Source: Bacteroidota bacterium
GTDB lineage: Bacteria; Bacteroidota; Bacteroidia; Flavobacteriales; Weeksellaceae
Reading direction: 5' to 3'
DNA length: 39,124 nucleotides
Assembly: GCA_023458415.1 (NCBI GenBank)
Contig: JAEWZO010000035.1
Coordinates: 1-39,124, forward strand
Part shown: piece by piece, positions 1 through 7,794 of the stretch
How positions within the stretch are numbered: position 1 is the stretch's first letter
Layout of the letters: each line of letters starts with the position of its first letter
The notes under the pieces: model-generated
The model's input: only the letters and a program-made list of their open reading frames with translations
Told to the model about the DNA's origin: nothing
The model's database searches: none
Translations under genes and position numbers: made by a program

Positions 1-2
1 CA

Positions 3-83
3 GAATTAGAAGAATTAGTGCATGCAAAAGGTCTTAACTTCGGTTTCGACGTTGCTAAATATAAATTAGACGCTGATAAATAA
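3..83 (+). CDS. rpoA: RNA polymerase alpha subunit, C-terminal end (partial)
   Basis: Only the last 26 codons and the TAA stop at 81-83 lie in the window. The residues (ELEELVHAKG, then a tail ending KYKLDADK) look like the extreme C-terminus of the alpha subunit, whose C-terminal domain contacts UP elements and activators. The call rests partly on position: rpoA directly before rplQ is the usual order at the end of the ribosomal-protein operon, and the gap to rplQ is only 6 bp. The 5' part lies outside the window. Confidence 0.8.
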   Translation, partial: ELEELVHAKGLNFGFDVAKYKLDADK

Positions 84-89
84 AAAACA

Positions 90-632
90 ATGAGACACGG
101 TAAAAAATTCAATCACTTAGGAAGAACAGCGCCTCACAGAAAGGCAATGCTTTCTAATATGGCTTGTTCTCTTATTGAGCATAAAAGAATCAACACAACT
201 GTAGCTAAAGCGAAAGCTTTAAGAGTATATGTTGAACCACTTCTTACAAAAGCAAAAGAAGATACTACCCACAACAGAAGAACTGTTTTCTCTTACCTTC
301 AAAGTAAAGAGGCAGTTACAGAACTTTTCAGAACTGTAGCTCCAAAAATCGCTGAAAGAAACGGAGGATACACAAGAATCATTAAAACTGGTTTCAGACC
401 GGGTGATGCTGCAGATACAGCAATGATCGAGTTGGTAGACTTCAACGAGCTTTACAATCCAAATGCAGAAGAGAAAAAAGCTACAAGAAGAAGCAGAAGA
501 ACTACTGCTAAGAAAACTGAAGCTGTTGCTGAAGTAAAAGCTGCTCCTGCAAAAGAAGAAAAAGCAGAAGAACCAGAAGCTGAAGCTCCTGAAGCACCAG
601 AAGCAGACGCTGCAGAGAAAACTGAAGAATAA
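90..632 (+). CDS. rplQ: 50S ribosomal protein L17 with acidic C-terminal extension
   Basis: Large-subunit ribosomal protein. Residues 1-125 form the normal L17 core: the N-terminus MRHGKKFNHLGRTAPHRKAM and the segment NGGYTRIIKTGFRPGDAA are diagnostic. From about residue 126 the protein continues for some 55 residues of low-complexity Lys/Arg- then Ala/Glu/Pro-rich sequence, giving 180 aa against about 127 in E. coli. Such tails are common in Bacteroidota L17 and are expected to be disordered. It follows rpoA with a 6-bp gap, so the two are co-transcribed, and a hairpin terminator follows at 653-688. Confidence 0.97.
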   Translation: MRHGKKFNHLGRTAPHRKAMLSNMACSLIEHKRINTTVAKAKALRVYVEPLLTKAKEDTTHNRRTVFSYLQSKEAVTELFRTVAPKIAERNGGYTRIIKTGFRPGDAADTAMIELVDFNELYNPNAEEKKATRRSRRTTAKKTEAVAEVKAAPAKEEKAEEPEAEAPEAPEADAAEKTEE

Positions 633-652
633 GATAAATTCTCAGAGGATAT

Positions 653-688
653 AAAAATTCCAGCAAACATAGTTTGCCGGAATTTTTT
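653..688. terminator. Bidirectional rho-independent terminator
   Basis: Nine-bp AAAAATTCC/GGAATTTTT and six-bp GCAAAC/GTTTGC arms, separated by one A-C mismatch, enclose a 3-nt loop. The A-run on the left and T-run on the right let it work on both strands. It lies between the convergent rplQ and the lipoprotein gene and probably ends both transcripts. Confidence 0.85.
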
Positions 689-706
689 GTTTATAGCTTT
701 CTAGAA

Positions 707-1081
707 TTATTGCCCTCTCGCTCTCTTCAGCTCAATAATATTATCGCCCTGCGTAATGGTGATGCTGTCTCCCTGAGATTTTATCTCTACATCCTGGTTG
801 GTATAAATGGCACCTTTTGGCCAAACTTCACTTTGTGTACCGCGTAAAGTGGAGTTATTACTTTCTACCACGATGTAATTTTCCTTGTTAGAGTTTACAA
901 AAGTTACATTAGCATTGCTTCCGTCCTCTGCAACGTAACGGTATTTATTTTCGGTATGAAATGAGGTGCTGTCTGTAGAAACAGTCAGCGTGTCGGTAGA
1001 TAGCACATTCTTATTACCTTCAGTTTTATTGCAGGCAACAACTGCCAGAAAAGCGGCAGCGAAAAAGATTGTTTTTTTCAT
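707..1081 (-). CDS. Small lipoprotein, possibly MliC-like
   Basis: A 124-aa protein with a clear lipoprotein signal: a positively charged start, a hydrophobic stretch and the lipobox VVAC with acceptor Cys17, so it should be lipid-anchored in the envelope. After a Ser/Thr-rich linker (about 18-45) the mature domain (YRYVAEDGSNANVTF ... LRGTQSEVWPKGAIYTNQDVEI) has the look of the small beta-barrel of MliC/PliC C-type lysozyme inhibitors: a Tyr-containing first strand, a Gly-Ala-x-Tyr strand and a closing I-x-L strand. That family assignment is an inference from pattern; the canonical paired cysteines are absent. It is a single gene, convergent with rplQ. Confidence 0.75.
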   Translation of the reverse strand: MKKTIFFAAAFLAVVACNKTEGNKNVLSTDTLTVSTDSTSFHTENKYRYVAEDGSNANVTFVNSNKENYIVVESNNSTLRGTQSEVWPKGAIYTNQDVEIKSQGDSITITQGDNIIELKRARGQ

Positions 1082-1167
1082 AATTTTCTGATTTTATTAG
1101 AGTTAAATGTTGTTTAAATACCATCAAAAATCATTCTAAAAAATGAAAGGATGGATAATATTTTGCC

Positions 1168-1175
1168 TAAATTTG
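1168..1175 (+). promoter_or_regulatory. Candidate -7 element upstream of eno
   Basis: TAAATTTG is an exact match to the Bacteroidota sigma-ABfr -7 consensus TAnnTTTG, 33 nt before the eno start. No convincing TTTG is found at the -33 position, so the call rests on the -7 box and its location. Confidence 0.4.
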
Positions 1176-1208
1176 TAAGACATTAAAATTAACTTTAAAA
1201 ATACAAAA

Positions 1209-2501
1209 ATGAGTTACATTTCTTACATCGAAGCAAGACAGATTTTAGATTCCAGAGGAAATCCAACAGTAGAAGTTGATGTTTTCACGGAAAGTGGAGC
1301 AATGGGGCGCGCTGCTGTTCCTTCAGGAGCTTCCACCGGTGAACATGAAGCCGTAGAACTTCGTGACGGCGGATCCGAATTTATGGGAAAAGGCGTTCTG
1401 AAAGCTGTAGAAAATGTGAGAGATGTTATCGCTCCGGAATTGGTTGGTTTACCTGTTTTCGATCAGAATTTGATTGATCAGATTATGATTGAACTGGACG
1501 GAACCAATAACAAAGGAAATCTTGGCGCAAATGCAATCTTGGGTGTTTCTTTGGCAGCAGCAAAAGCAGCGGCTACAGAAATGAGAATGCCGCTTTACAA
1601 ATATGTGGGTGGTGTTAACGCAAATATGTTGCCAGTTCCGATGATGAACGTCATCAACGGTGGTTCTCACTCAGATGCACCGATTGCCTTCCAGGAGTTT
1701 ATGGTGATGCCGGTAAAGGCTGATTCCTTCTCTCATTCGTTAAGAAAAGGAACTGAGATTTTCCATAACCTTAAGAAAATCCTTCACGACAGAGGTCTTT
1801 CAACAGCTGTAGGTGATGAAGGAGGTTTCGCACCGACTTTCAAAGGGACAGAAGATGCTTTGGATACTTTGCTTCAGGCCATCGAAAAAGCAGGTTACAA
1901 ACCAGGTGATGATGTAATGCTTGCATTGGATTGTGCTTCTTCTGAATTTTACAAAGACGGAACTTACGATTACAGAAAATTTGAAGACGAAAGTGGAGCG
2001 CACAGATCAAGAGAAGATCAGGTTTCTTATCTGGCTGAATTAACTCAGAAATATCCTATTATTTCCATCGAAGACGGCATGCACGAAGACGACTGGGAAG
2101 GATGGAAAATGCTTACAGATAAAATCGGAGACCGCGTGCAGTTGGTAGGAGACGATTTATTTGTAACCAATGTAGAAAGACTTTCAAGAGGTATTAACGA
2201 AGGTATCGGAAATTCAATTTTGGTAAAAGTTAACCAAATCGGATCACTTACAGAAACTTTGAATGCTGTACAAATGGCTCAATTCAACAAATACACAGCA
2301 GTAATGTCTCACCGTTCTGGTGAAACTGAAGATTCAACTATTGCTGATCTTGCAGTTGCAACCAATTGCGGACAGATAAAAACAGGTTCTGCTTCACGTT
2401 CCGACAGAATGGCGAAATACAACCAGCTACTTAGAATTGAGGAAGCTTTGGGTGAAAATGCAATTTTCCCGGGACTTGATGCATTTAAGATTAAGAGATA
2501 A
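1209..2501 (+). CDS. eno: Enolase (phosphopyruvate hydratase)
   Basis: Cytoplasmic glycolytic/gluconeogenic enzyme that interconverts 2-phosphoglycerate and phosphoenolpyruvate with Mg2+. At 430 aa it has the normal length for bacterial enolase. Diagnostic segments are present in order: the N-terminus EARQILDSRGNPTVEVDV, the loop PSGASTGEHEAVELRDG, metal-binding acidic segments (ALDCASSEF, SIEDGMHEDDWEGW, VGDDLFVTN), the catalytic-lysine strand SILVKVNQIGS and the closing SHRSGETEDSTIADLAV. The gene is a stand-alone unit with a -7 element in front and a terminator behind. Confidence 0.99.
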   Translation: MSYISYIEARQILDSRGNPTVEVDVFTESGAMGRAAVPSGASTGEHEAVELRDGGSEFMGKGVLKAVENVRDVIAPELVGLPVFDQNLIDQIMIELDGTNNKGNLGANAILGVSLAAAKAAATEMRMPLYKYVGGVNANMLPVPMMNVINGGSHSDAPIAFQEFMVMPVKADSFSHSLRKGTEIFHNLKKILHDRGLSTAVGDEGGFAPTFKGTEDALDTLLQAIEKAGYKPGDDVMLALDCASSEFYKDGTYDYRKFEDESGAHRSREDQVSYLAELTQKYPIISIEDGMHEDDWEGWKMLTDKIGDRVQLVGDDLFVTNVERLSRGINEGIGNSILVKVNQIGSLTETLNAVQMAQFNKYTAVMSHRSGETEDSTIADLAVATNCGQIKTGSASRSDRMAKYNQLLRIEEALGENAIFPGLDAFKIKR

Positions 2502-2527
2502 AATTTAACATTAAATTGTTATGTGAA

Positions 2528-2555
2528 ACATCGGAACATCGTTCCGGTGTTTTTT
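2528..2555 (+). terminator. Rho-independent terminator after eno
   Basis: Ten-bp stem ACATCGGAAC / GTTCCGGTGT (one G-U pair) with loop ATC, followed by a run of six T, 26 nt after the eno stop. Confidence 0.9.
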
Positions 2556-2670
2556 GCTTTTAGTGTTTTGTAAATCAGTATTTTATATTCTGTATTTAGA
2601 GAGTGGATGTACTATGTTGAACATCAAATTAATCGGATAGAAAAAAAATATCAGCAGAACCCCATCGAAG

Positions 2671-2702
2671 TTTGATTTTTAGTTCGTTTTTGCTTAAATT
2701 TA
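2671..2702 (+). promoter_or_regulatory. Candidate promoter of gltA
   Basis: TTTG (2671-2674), a 20-nt spacer and TAAATTTA (2695-2702) fit the Bacteroidota TTTG / TAnnTTTG promoter with one mismatch in the last base. The start codon lies 20 nt downstream. The remaining bases of the eno-gltA interval (2556-2670) show nothing recognisable. Confidence 0.55.
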
Positions 2703-2721
2703 ACAAAAAATTTTCAACAAA

Positions 2722-4008
2722 ATGTCAGATAACAAAGTTATATTGAATTACGACGGACAGTCATTTGAATATCCTATTGTAGACAGTACTATTGGTGACA
2801 GAGGAATAGATATTTCAAAACTGAGAGACCAAACCGGATTGATTACTCTGGATTTGGGATACAAAAATACCGGAGCTACGCTAAGTGATATTACTTACCT
2901 GGATGGAGATCAGGGAGAACTTTATTACAGAGGTTACCCAATTGAGCAGATTGCAGAAAAATCTAACTTCTCAGAAGTAATGTATCTTTTGCTTCACGGC
3001 GAGCTTCCGACTAAAAATCAGTTTGAAAAATTCGAAGGCGACATCAAAAAATATAACTATGTTGCAGAGGAAATGAAGAAAATTATGGACGCTTTCCCGC
3101 GTTCAGCCCACCCAATGGGAGTTCTTTCCTCACTTACTTCAGCTTTGGTTGCATTTAACCCGAAAGCGGTTGACGTGAAATCAAAAGAAGATTTGGACCA
3201 TGCTGCAGAAATGCTTATTGCGAAGTTTTCTCACCTTGCTGCATGGACATACAGAAAAACAAAAGGATTACCACTAAACCATGGAGATAACAGTCTGAAC
3301 TATGTAGAAAACTTTTACAGAATGATGTTCAGAATGCCAAATCAGGAATTCCAGATTGATCCTGTAGTAGTTTCTGCGTTGGATAAACTTCTTATCCTTC
3401 ACGCTGATCACGAACAAAACTGTTCAACTTCTACAGTAAGAATGGTTGGTTCTGCACATACCGGACTTTTTGCTTCTATTTCTGCAGGTGTTTCTGCGCT
3501 TTGGGGACCATTGCACGGTGGTGCGAATCAGGCAGTAATCGAAATGCTTGAAATGATTGAGAAAGATGGAGGAGACGTAGCAAAATATGTAGAAAAAGCT
3601 AAAAACAAAGACGATAACTTCCGTTTAATGGGCTTCGGTCACAGAGTGTACAAAAACTTCGACCCAAGAGCAAAAATCATCAAGAAAGCAGCCGACGATA
3701 TTTTAGAGGCTTTAGGAATTGATGATAAAGCTTTGGACATCGCAATGCAGTTAGAGAGAGTAGCTTTGGAAGACGAATATTTCGTAGAAAGAAAACTGTA
3801 TCCAAACGTAGATTTCTATTCCGGAATTATTTACAGAGCTTTAGGAATTCCTACAGAAATGTTCACCGTAATGTTCGCTTTGGGAAGACTTCCTGGATGG
3901 ATCTCTCAATGGAAAGAAATGCGTTTGAAAGGCGACCCTATCGGAAGACCAAGACAGGTGTACCAAGGAGCAGCAAAAAGAGATTATGTTGCCATGGAAA
4001 ACAGATAA
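2722..4008 (+). CDS. gltA: Citrate synthase
   Basis: Condenses acetyl-CoA and oxaloacetate to citrate, the first step of the TCA cycle. At 428 aa it matches the hexameric type II bacterial citrate synthases. It has the N-terminal small beta domain (about 1-50) and the active-site histidine segments HADHEQNCSTSTVRMVGSAH and WGPLHGGANQAV, then MGFGHRVYKNFDPRAKI, which holds the catalytic region that includes the family Asp further on. The C-terminus GRLPGWISQWKEM and GRPRQVYQG is typical. Monocistronic, bounded by its own promoter and terminator. Confidence 0.98.
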   Translation: MSDNKVILNYDGQSFEYPIVDSTIGDRGIDISKLRDQTGLITLDLGYKNTGATLSDITYLDGDQGELYYRGYPIEQIAEKSNFSEVMYLLLHGELPTKNQFEKFEGDIKKYNYVAEEMKKIMDAFPRSAHPMGVLSSLTSALVAFNPKAVDVKSKEDLDHAAEMLIAKFSHLAAWTYRKTKGLPLNHGDNSLNYVENFYRMMFRMPNQEFQIDPVVVSALDKLLILHADHEQNCSTSTVRMVGSAHTGLFASISAGVSALWGPLHGGANQAVIEMLEMIEKDGGDVAKYVEKAKNKDDNFRLMGFGHRVYKNFDPRAKIIKKAADDILEALGIDDKALDIAMQLERVALEDEYFVERKLYPNVDFYSGIIYRALGIPTEMFTVMFALGRLPGWISQWKEMRLKGDPIGRPRQVYQGAAKRDYVAMENR

Positions 4009-4027
4009 TTCTTAGAAATTATAAATT

Positions 4028-4058
4028 AAAAAAACCTCTCAGTTTGGGAGGTTTTTTC
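4028..4058 (+). terminator. Rho-independent terminator after gltA
   Basis: A-run, stem CCTCTC / GGGAGG (one G-U pair), loop AGTTT, then six T. The A-run pairs with the T-run and extends the stem. It starts 20 nt after the gltA stop. Confidence 0.88.
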
Positions 4059-4126
4059 TTTGGAATTATGCAGTAAATATTTTCGCTTCCAACGGCTTTT
4101 GTTATATTTGTGAATCAAGCAACTTT

Positions 4127-5041
4127 ATGAAACTGAACATCACCAACGAAACAGGAACGCTTAAATCTGTAGTTCTCGGACAGCCAACTTCCATGGGGCA
4201 AATTCCTACATTGGAGGAGAGTTACGATGCAAAATCTTATCACACCATTCAGCAGGGAGTTTATCCCACTGAAAAAGATATTACTGCGGAAATGGATGCG
4301 TTCGAAGCTGTTCTCAAAAAGTACGATGTAAAAGTTTTCCGTCCGGAAATTATTCAGGACTACAATCAGGTTTTTGCCCGGGATGTAGCATTTGTGATTG
4401 ATGATAAAATGATTATTTCCAACGTAATTGCCGACCGTGCAGATGAACAGGAAGCTTACCGCAAAATTTTCGAAGAAGTGGAATGGCGCAAGATTGTCAA
4501 TCTTCCTGACACAGCGCATATCGAAGGAGGCGACGTTATCGTTTGGAATGATTTTCTTTTCATAGGAACTTGTTTTTCAGAAGATTACCGCAATTATAAA
4601 ACAGCAAGAACCAACGAATATGCCATCGAAATTCTAAAGGAATATTTCCCAAAGAAAAGAATTATTGACCTGGAGCTGAAAAAAAATGACACCGTTCCAT
4701 ACGAAGGTATTCTGCATCTCGACTGTACATTCAATCCCGTCGGAACTGATAAATGTATCATTTACAAAGACGGATTTGTCGACGAAAGCGATTATAAACT
4801 CATCCTCGATATTTTTGGCGAGGAAAACTGTTTCCATGTAACAAGTGAGGAAATGTTCGAAATGAATCCCAATATTTTTTCCATTTCTCCAGATGTAGTA
4901 GTTTCAGACAAAGCCTTTACCAGAATGAATATCCATCTTCGCGGCGAGTGGGGAATTACCGTGGAAGAAATTCCATACCGTGAGATTTCCAAAATGGGCG
5001 GTTTATTAAGGTGTTCAACGATGCCTTTGGTACGCGAATAG
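4127..5041 (+). CDS. Arginine deiminase / amidinotransferase-fold hydrolase
   Basis: A 304-aa member of the guanidino-group modifying superfamily (arginine deiminase, DDAH, amidinotransferases). The Cys-His-Glu/Asp catalytic set is visible: ARD at 84-86, EGGD at 133-136, HLDC with His197, MNPNIFSISPDVVVS around 247-260 and the terminal nucleophile in GGLLRCSTMP, Cys296. The family attacks a guanidine or ureido carbon to release ammonia or an amine. The exact substrate (arginine, methylarginine or agmatine-like) cannot be read from the sequence. It lacks the extra helical domain of classical arginine deiminase. A second superfamily member lies at 6868-7794. Confidence 0.88.
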   Translation: MKLNITNETGTLKSVVLGQPTSMGQIPTLEESYDAKSYHTIQQGVYPTEKDITAEMDAFEAVLKKYDVKVFRPEIIQDYNQVFARDVAFVIDDKMIISNVIADRADEQEAYRKIFEEVEWRKIVNLPDTAHIEGGDVIVWNDFLFIGTCFSEDYRNYKTARTNEYAIEILKEYFPKKRIIDLELKKNDTVPYEGILHLDCTFNPVGTDKCIIYKDGFVDESDYKLILDIFGEENCFHVTSEEMFEMNPNIFSISPDVVVSDKAFTRMNIHLRGEWGITVEEIPYREISKMGGLLRCSTMPLVRE

Positions 5042-5050
5042 AATTTTCAG

Positions 5051-5125
5051 GAGCTTTTTCCCGCTGTCCGCTGTATCTTTTGCTCCGCTGCGCTCCGCAA
5101 AAGGATGCCGCTTCCATCGGGGCTA
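5051..5125. repeat. GC-rich intergenic repeat-like element
   Basis: This GC-rich block sits between two convergent genes and is strikingly unlike the flanking AT-rich DNA. A 7-bp stem CTTTTGC (5077-5083) / GCAAAAG (5097-5103) encloses a direct repeat of GCTCCGC (5082-5088, 5092-5098). Its layout is a T-run, a variable GC core, an A-run and a closing ATCGGGGCTA. From memory it resembles a dispersed intergenic repeat of Chryseobacterium-type genomes. Only one copy of this exact type is in the window, so the repeat status is an inference. Confidence 0.5.
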
Positions 5126-5129
5126 TGGT

Positions 5130-5795
5130 TTAGGAATCCACAACCATTTTCAGTTTTTTGATTTCATCATCGTTTGCGAACATTTCATAATCCGGTATCG
5201 CCGAAGAGTGGAACAGTGTTCCTTTTGTGAAGTTTTTCAGTTCGCGTACATTTCCGGATCTTACGCCGCCGCCAATCAGAATATCAATTTTATCAGAGTA
5301 TTTTTCTACCAGATTTTTCAGACAATCTTTTCCTTCCATTGCCGAACTTTTTCCTCCAGAAGTTAACACTGCTTTAATGCCAATTTCAATCAGTGTTTTT
5401 ACAGATTCTTCTAGATCTGCAGTTCTGTCAATTGCGCGATGAAAAGTACAGGGTGTTGCACCGGCCAATTCAACCAAAATTCTGTTGCGCTCAACGTCTA
5501 CAGAATTATCAGGATCTAGAATTCCAAAGACAAATCCGTCTGCTCCGGAATGTTTAAATTCCATCAGCGTTTTTTGCATTACCACAAATTCTTCATCGGA
5601 ATAGAGAAATGAACCGCCCTTTGGACGAATCATCACATAAATTGGTTTTCTGAAGACAGATTTCAGGTAGCGGAACTCATCAATATTTGGAGTTATTCCT
5701 CCGAGTTGCTGTTCAGCGCAGAATTCAATTCGGTCTGCAACCGATCTCAGTGCAGTTTCCGCAGAAGTTATTTCAAAGCAGGCTATCTCAAGCAT
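5130..5795 (-). CDS. cutC: CutC-family TIM-barrel protein
   Basis: A 221-aa single-domain TIM barrel of the CutC family. Family motifs are present: an opening MLEIACFEI, DRIEFCAEQQLGGITPN (about 22-38), VMIRPKGGSF, TFHRAIDRT, AVLTSGGKSSA and a phosphate-loop-like LIGGGVRSGNV. CutC was named for copper homeostasis in E. coli, but a direct copper role is disputed and the reaction is unknown. It starts 21 bp after the glycosylasparaginase stop on the same strand, so they are likely co-transcribed. This pairing hints at a role in glycoasparagine or sugar turnover rather than copper (inference). Confidence 0.93.
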   Translation of the reverse strand: MLEIACFEITSAETALRSVADRIEFCAEQQLGGITPNIDEFRYLKSVFRKPIYVMIRPKGGSFLYSDEEFVVMQKTLMEFKHSGADGFVFGILDPDNSVDVERNRILVELAGATPCTFHRAIDRTADLEESVKTLIEIGIKAVLTSGGKSSAMEGKDCLKNLVEKYSDKIDILIGGGVRSGNVRELKNFTKGTLFHSSAIPDYEMFANDDEIKKLKMVVDS

Positions 5796-5816
5796 GGCTG
5801 TTTTCTTATAAGTTGT

Positions 5817-6803
5817 CTAAAGTAGTGATTTTGCATCAATAAGAATATTTTTTTCTCCGTCGTGAACCGCATAATTAAAACCTTTCTGAAGGCAGAATGC
5901 GCCGGTTTCCCCCAATTTATTCAGGGCAATAAAACCGATTTGCGTGTCTTTCAAACTTCTTTTCTGGAGTGTGAGATTTCTGTGGATTCTTTTTACAGCT
6001 TCTTCACAGGCTCTCTGTGGGCTGTAACCATGTCGCATCAACTCCACCACCAAATGGGATCCAACCGTACGGATGACTTCTTCACCATGTCCCGTTGCTG
6101 TTGCGGCGCCTACTTCATTATCCACAAAAAGTCCTGCACCAATGATGGGAGAATCACCAACGCGACCATGCATTTTGAAGGCCATTCCGGAAGTCGTACA
6201 CGCTCCGGAAAGATTTCCGTCATTATCAATTGCAATCATTCCGATGGTGTCATGATTTTCGATATTTACTACCGGCTTGTATTCTGAATTTTTCAGCCAC
6301 TCTTTCCATTCTTTTTCGCTTTCTTCTGTGAGGAGATTAGTCTTCTTGAAACCCTGTTCCAATGCGAATTGCAGCGCACCTTCTCCCACCAACATAACGT
6401 GAGGCGTTTTCTCCATCACTGCCCGAGCTACTGAAATTGGATTTTTAATGTGTTCTAAAGCAGCAACCGATCCGATGTTGGCTTTTTCATCCATGATGCA
6501 CGCATCAAGAGATACCTTTCCGTCGCGGTCGGGTCTTCCGCCATAACCAACACTTCTTTCTGCAGGATCGTTTTCAACAAGTCGAACTCCTTTTTCAACA
6601 GCGTCCAACGCTTTCCCGCCACTCGATAGAATTTTCCACGCTTCTTCGTTGGCCTGCAAACCAAATTTCCAGGTTGAAAGCACAACGGGTTTTTTAGTTT
6701 TAAGTTTTTTACCGGGTAAAAACTCTGCTGCTTTTGCCGGATTAATAGCAATTACGGCGGAAATTAATCCCGCTTTTTTCAGAAATTTTCTACGGTTGTT
6801 CAT
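5817..6803 (-). CDS. N4-(beta-N-acetylglucosaminyl)-L-asparaginase (glycosylasparaginase)
   Basis: Ntn-hydrolase that cleaves the GlcNAc-Asn bond of glycoasparagines left after N-glycoprotein breakdown, releasing aspartate and glucosamine products. The sequence is very close to the well-studied Elizabethkingia (Flavobacterium) meningoseptica enzyme. VLSTWKFG, GYGGRPDRDG, ENHDTIGMIA and GRVGDSPIIGAGLFVDNE are all present. Autoproteolysis is expected between Asp and Thr of HDT, about residues 185-186 of the shorter form, freeing the Thr nucleophile. The start is set at the ATG at 6803: it begins MNNRRKFLKKAGL, a twin-arginine (Tat) signal. An in-frame ATG at 6818 would add five residues. Folded export to the periplasm fits the E. 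meningoseptica enzyme. Confidence 0.95.
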   Translation of the reverse strand: MNNRRKFLKKAGLISAVIAINPAKAAEFLPGKKLKTKKPVVLSTWKFGLQANEEAWKILSSGGKALDAVEKGVRLVENDPAERSVGYGGRPDRDGKVSLDACIMDEKANIGSVAALEHIKNPISVARAVMEKTPHVMLVGEGALQFALEQGFKKTNLLTEESEKEWKEWLKNSEYKPVVNIENHDTIGMIAIDNDGNLSGACTTSGMAFKMHGRVGDSPIIGAGLFVDNEVGAATATGHGEEVIRTVGSHLVVELMRHGYSPQRACEEAVKRIHRNLTLQKRSLKDTQIGFIALNKLGETGAFCLQKGFNYAVHDGEKNILIDAKSLL

Positions 6804-6841
6804 ATCGGTCTTTCTCAACGTAATTTACAAAAAATATTGAG

Positions 6842-6849
6842 TATTTTTG
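6842..6849 (+). promoter_or_regulatory. Candidate -7 element upstream of ctlX
   Basis: TATTTTTG matches TAnnTTTG exactly and ends 18 nt before the ctlX ATG, in the short divergent interval shared with the glycosylasparaginase gene. No good -33 TTTG was found. Confidence 0.4.
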
Positions 6850-6867
6850 TGGAAATTTCCATACTAA

Positions 6868-7794
6868 ATGCAGATTACAGATACAGTTTTGATGATTGAG
6901 CCGGTGGCTTTCGGATATAATGCACAAACCGCAGAGAACAATTATTTTCAGGTAAATTCTGAAAGTTCATCGACGCAGGAAAAAGCTTTGCAAGAGTTCA
7001 ACAGTTTCGTGGAAAAACTAAGATCTAAAGACATTCGCGTAATTACTGTGAAAGATACGTTGGAGCCGCATACACCTGATTCAGTTTTTCCTAATAACTG
7101 GGTGAGTTTTGGCGCGGACGGTAAAGTATTTCTGTATCCGATGTTTGCACCCAACCGTCGCGACGAGAGAAGAAGCGAAATTCTGGAAGAAGTAAAAAAT
7201 GCAGGCTTTCATATCTCTGAAATTGAAGACATCACCCATTTTGAAGAGCAGGGAAAATTTCTGGAAGGTACCGGAAGTATCATTTTCGATCACGATTATA
7301 AGATTGCTTACGGTTCGGTTTCTCTACGTTTGGATGAGGAACTTTTCAAAAAATTCTGTCACGAAATTGGTTACGAACCGGTGGTTTTTCACAGTTATCA
7401 AACTGCAGGAACAGAGCGTCTTCCTATTTATCATACCAATGTAATGATGTGTGTGGCAGACCGTTTCGTGGTGATTTGTTTGGATTGTATTGATGACGAA
7501 ATGGAGCGCGAAAAAGTGCAGGAAGTTATCAAATCAACCAATAAAGAGCTTATCGAAATTACCGAAGAGCAGTTGCAGCAATTTGCTGGAAACATGCTTC
7601 AGGTAAGAAATGAAGAAGGGAAAACTTTTTTGGTGATGAGTAAAACCGCATTCAATTCGCTTAATAAAGACCAGATTGAGAGAATTGAAAACTATTCCGA
7701 AATTCTATATTCCGATCTGAATACTATTGAAACCAACGGTGGCGGAAGCGCTCGTTGTATGCTTGCTGAAGTTTTTCTGCCTAAGCAAAATTAA
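6868..7794 (+). CDS. ctlX: CtlX-like citrulline utilization hydrolase
   Basis: A 308-aa protein of the arginine-deiminase fold, CtlX type, thought to hydrolyse the ureido group of citrulline. Conserved segments run in the family order: TVLMIEPVAFGYN at the start, FPNNWVSF (74-81) with the substrate-binding region, EGTGSIIFD (133-141), the catalytic-His segment IYHTNVMM (His189) and NGGGSARCMLAEVF with nucleophile Cys297. Together with the 4127 gene it suggests a route for arginine- or citrulline-type nitrogen compounds, though substrates are not proven. It converges with the esterase gene and overlaps its stop by 4 bp. Confidence 0.88.
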   Translation: MQITDTVLMIEPVAFGYNAQTAENNYFQVNSESSSTQEKALQEFNSFVEKLRSKDIRVITVKDTLEPHTPDSVFPNNWVSFGADGKVFLYPMFAPNRRDERRSEILEEVKNAGFHISEIEDITHFEEQGKFLEGTGSIIFDHDYKIAYGSVSLRLDEELFKKFCHEIGYEPVVFHSYQTAGTERLPIYHTNVMMCVADRFVVICLDCIDDEMEREKVQEVIKSTNKELIEITEEQLQQFAGNMLQVRNEEGKTFLVMSKTAFNSLNKDQIERIENYSEILYSDLNTIETNGGGSARCMLAEVFLPKQN

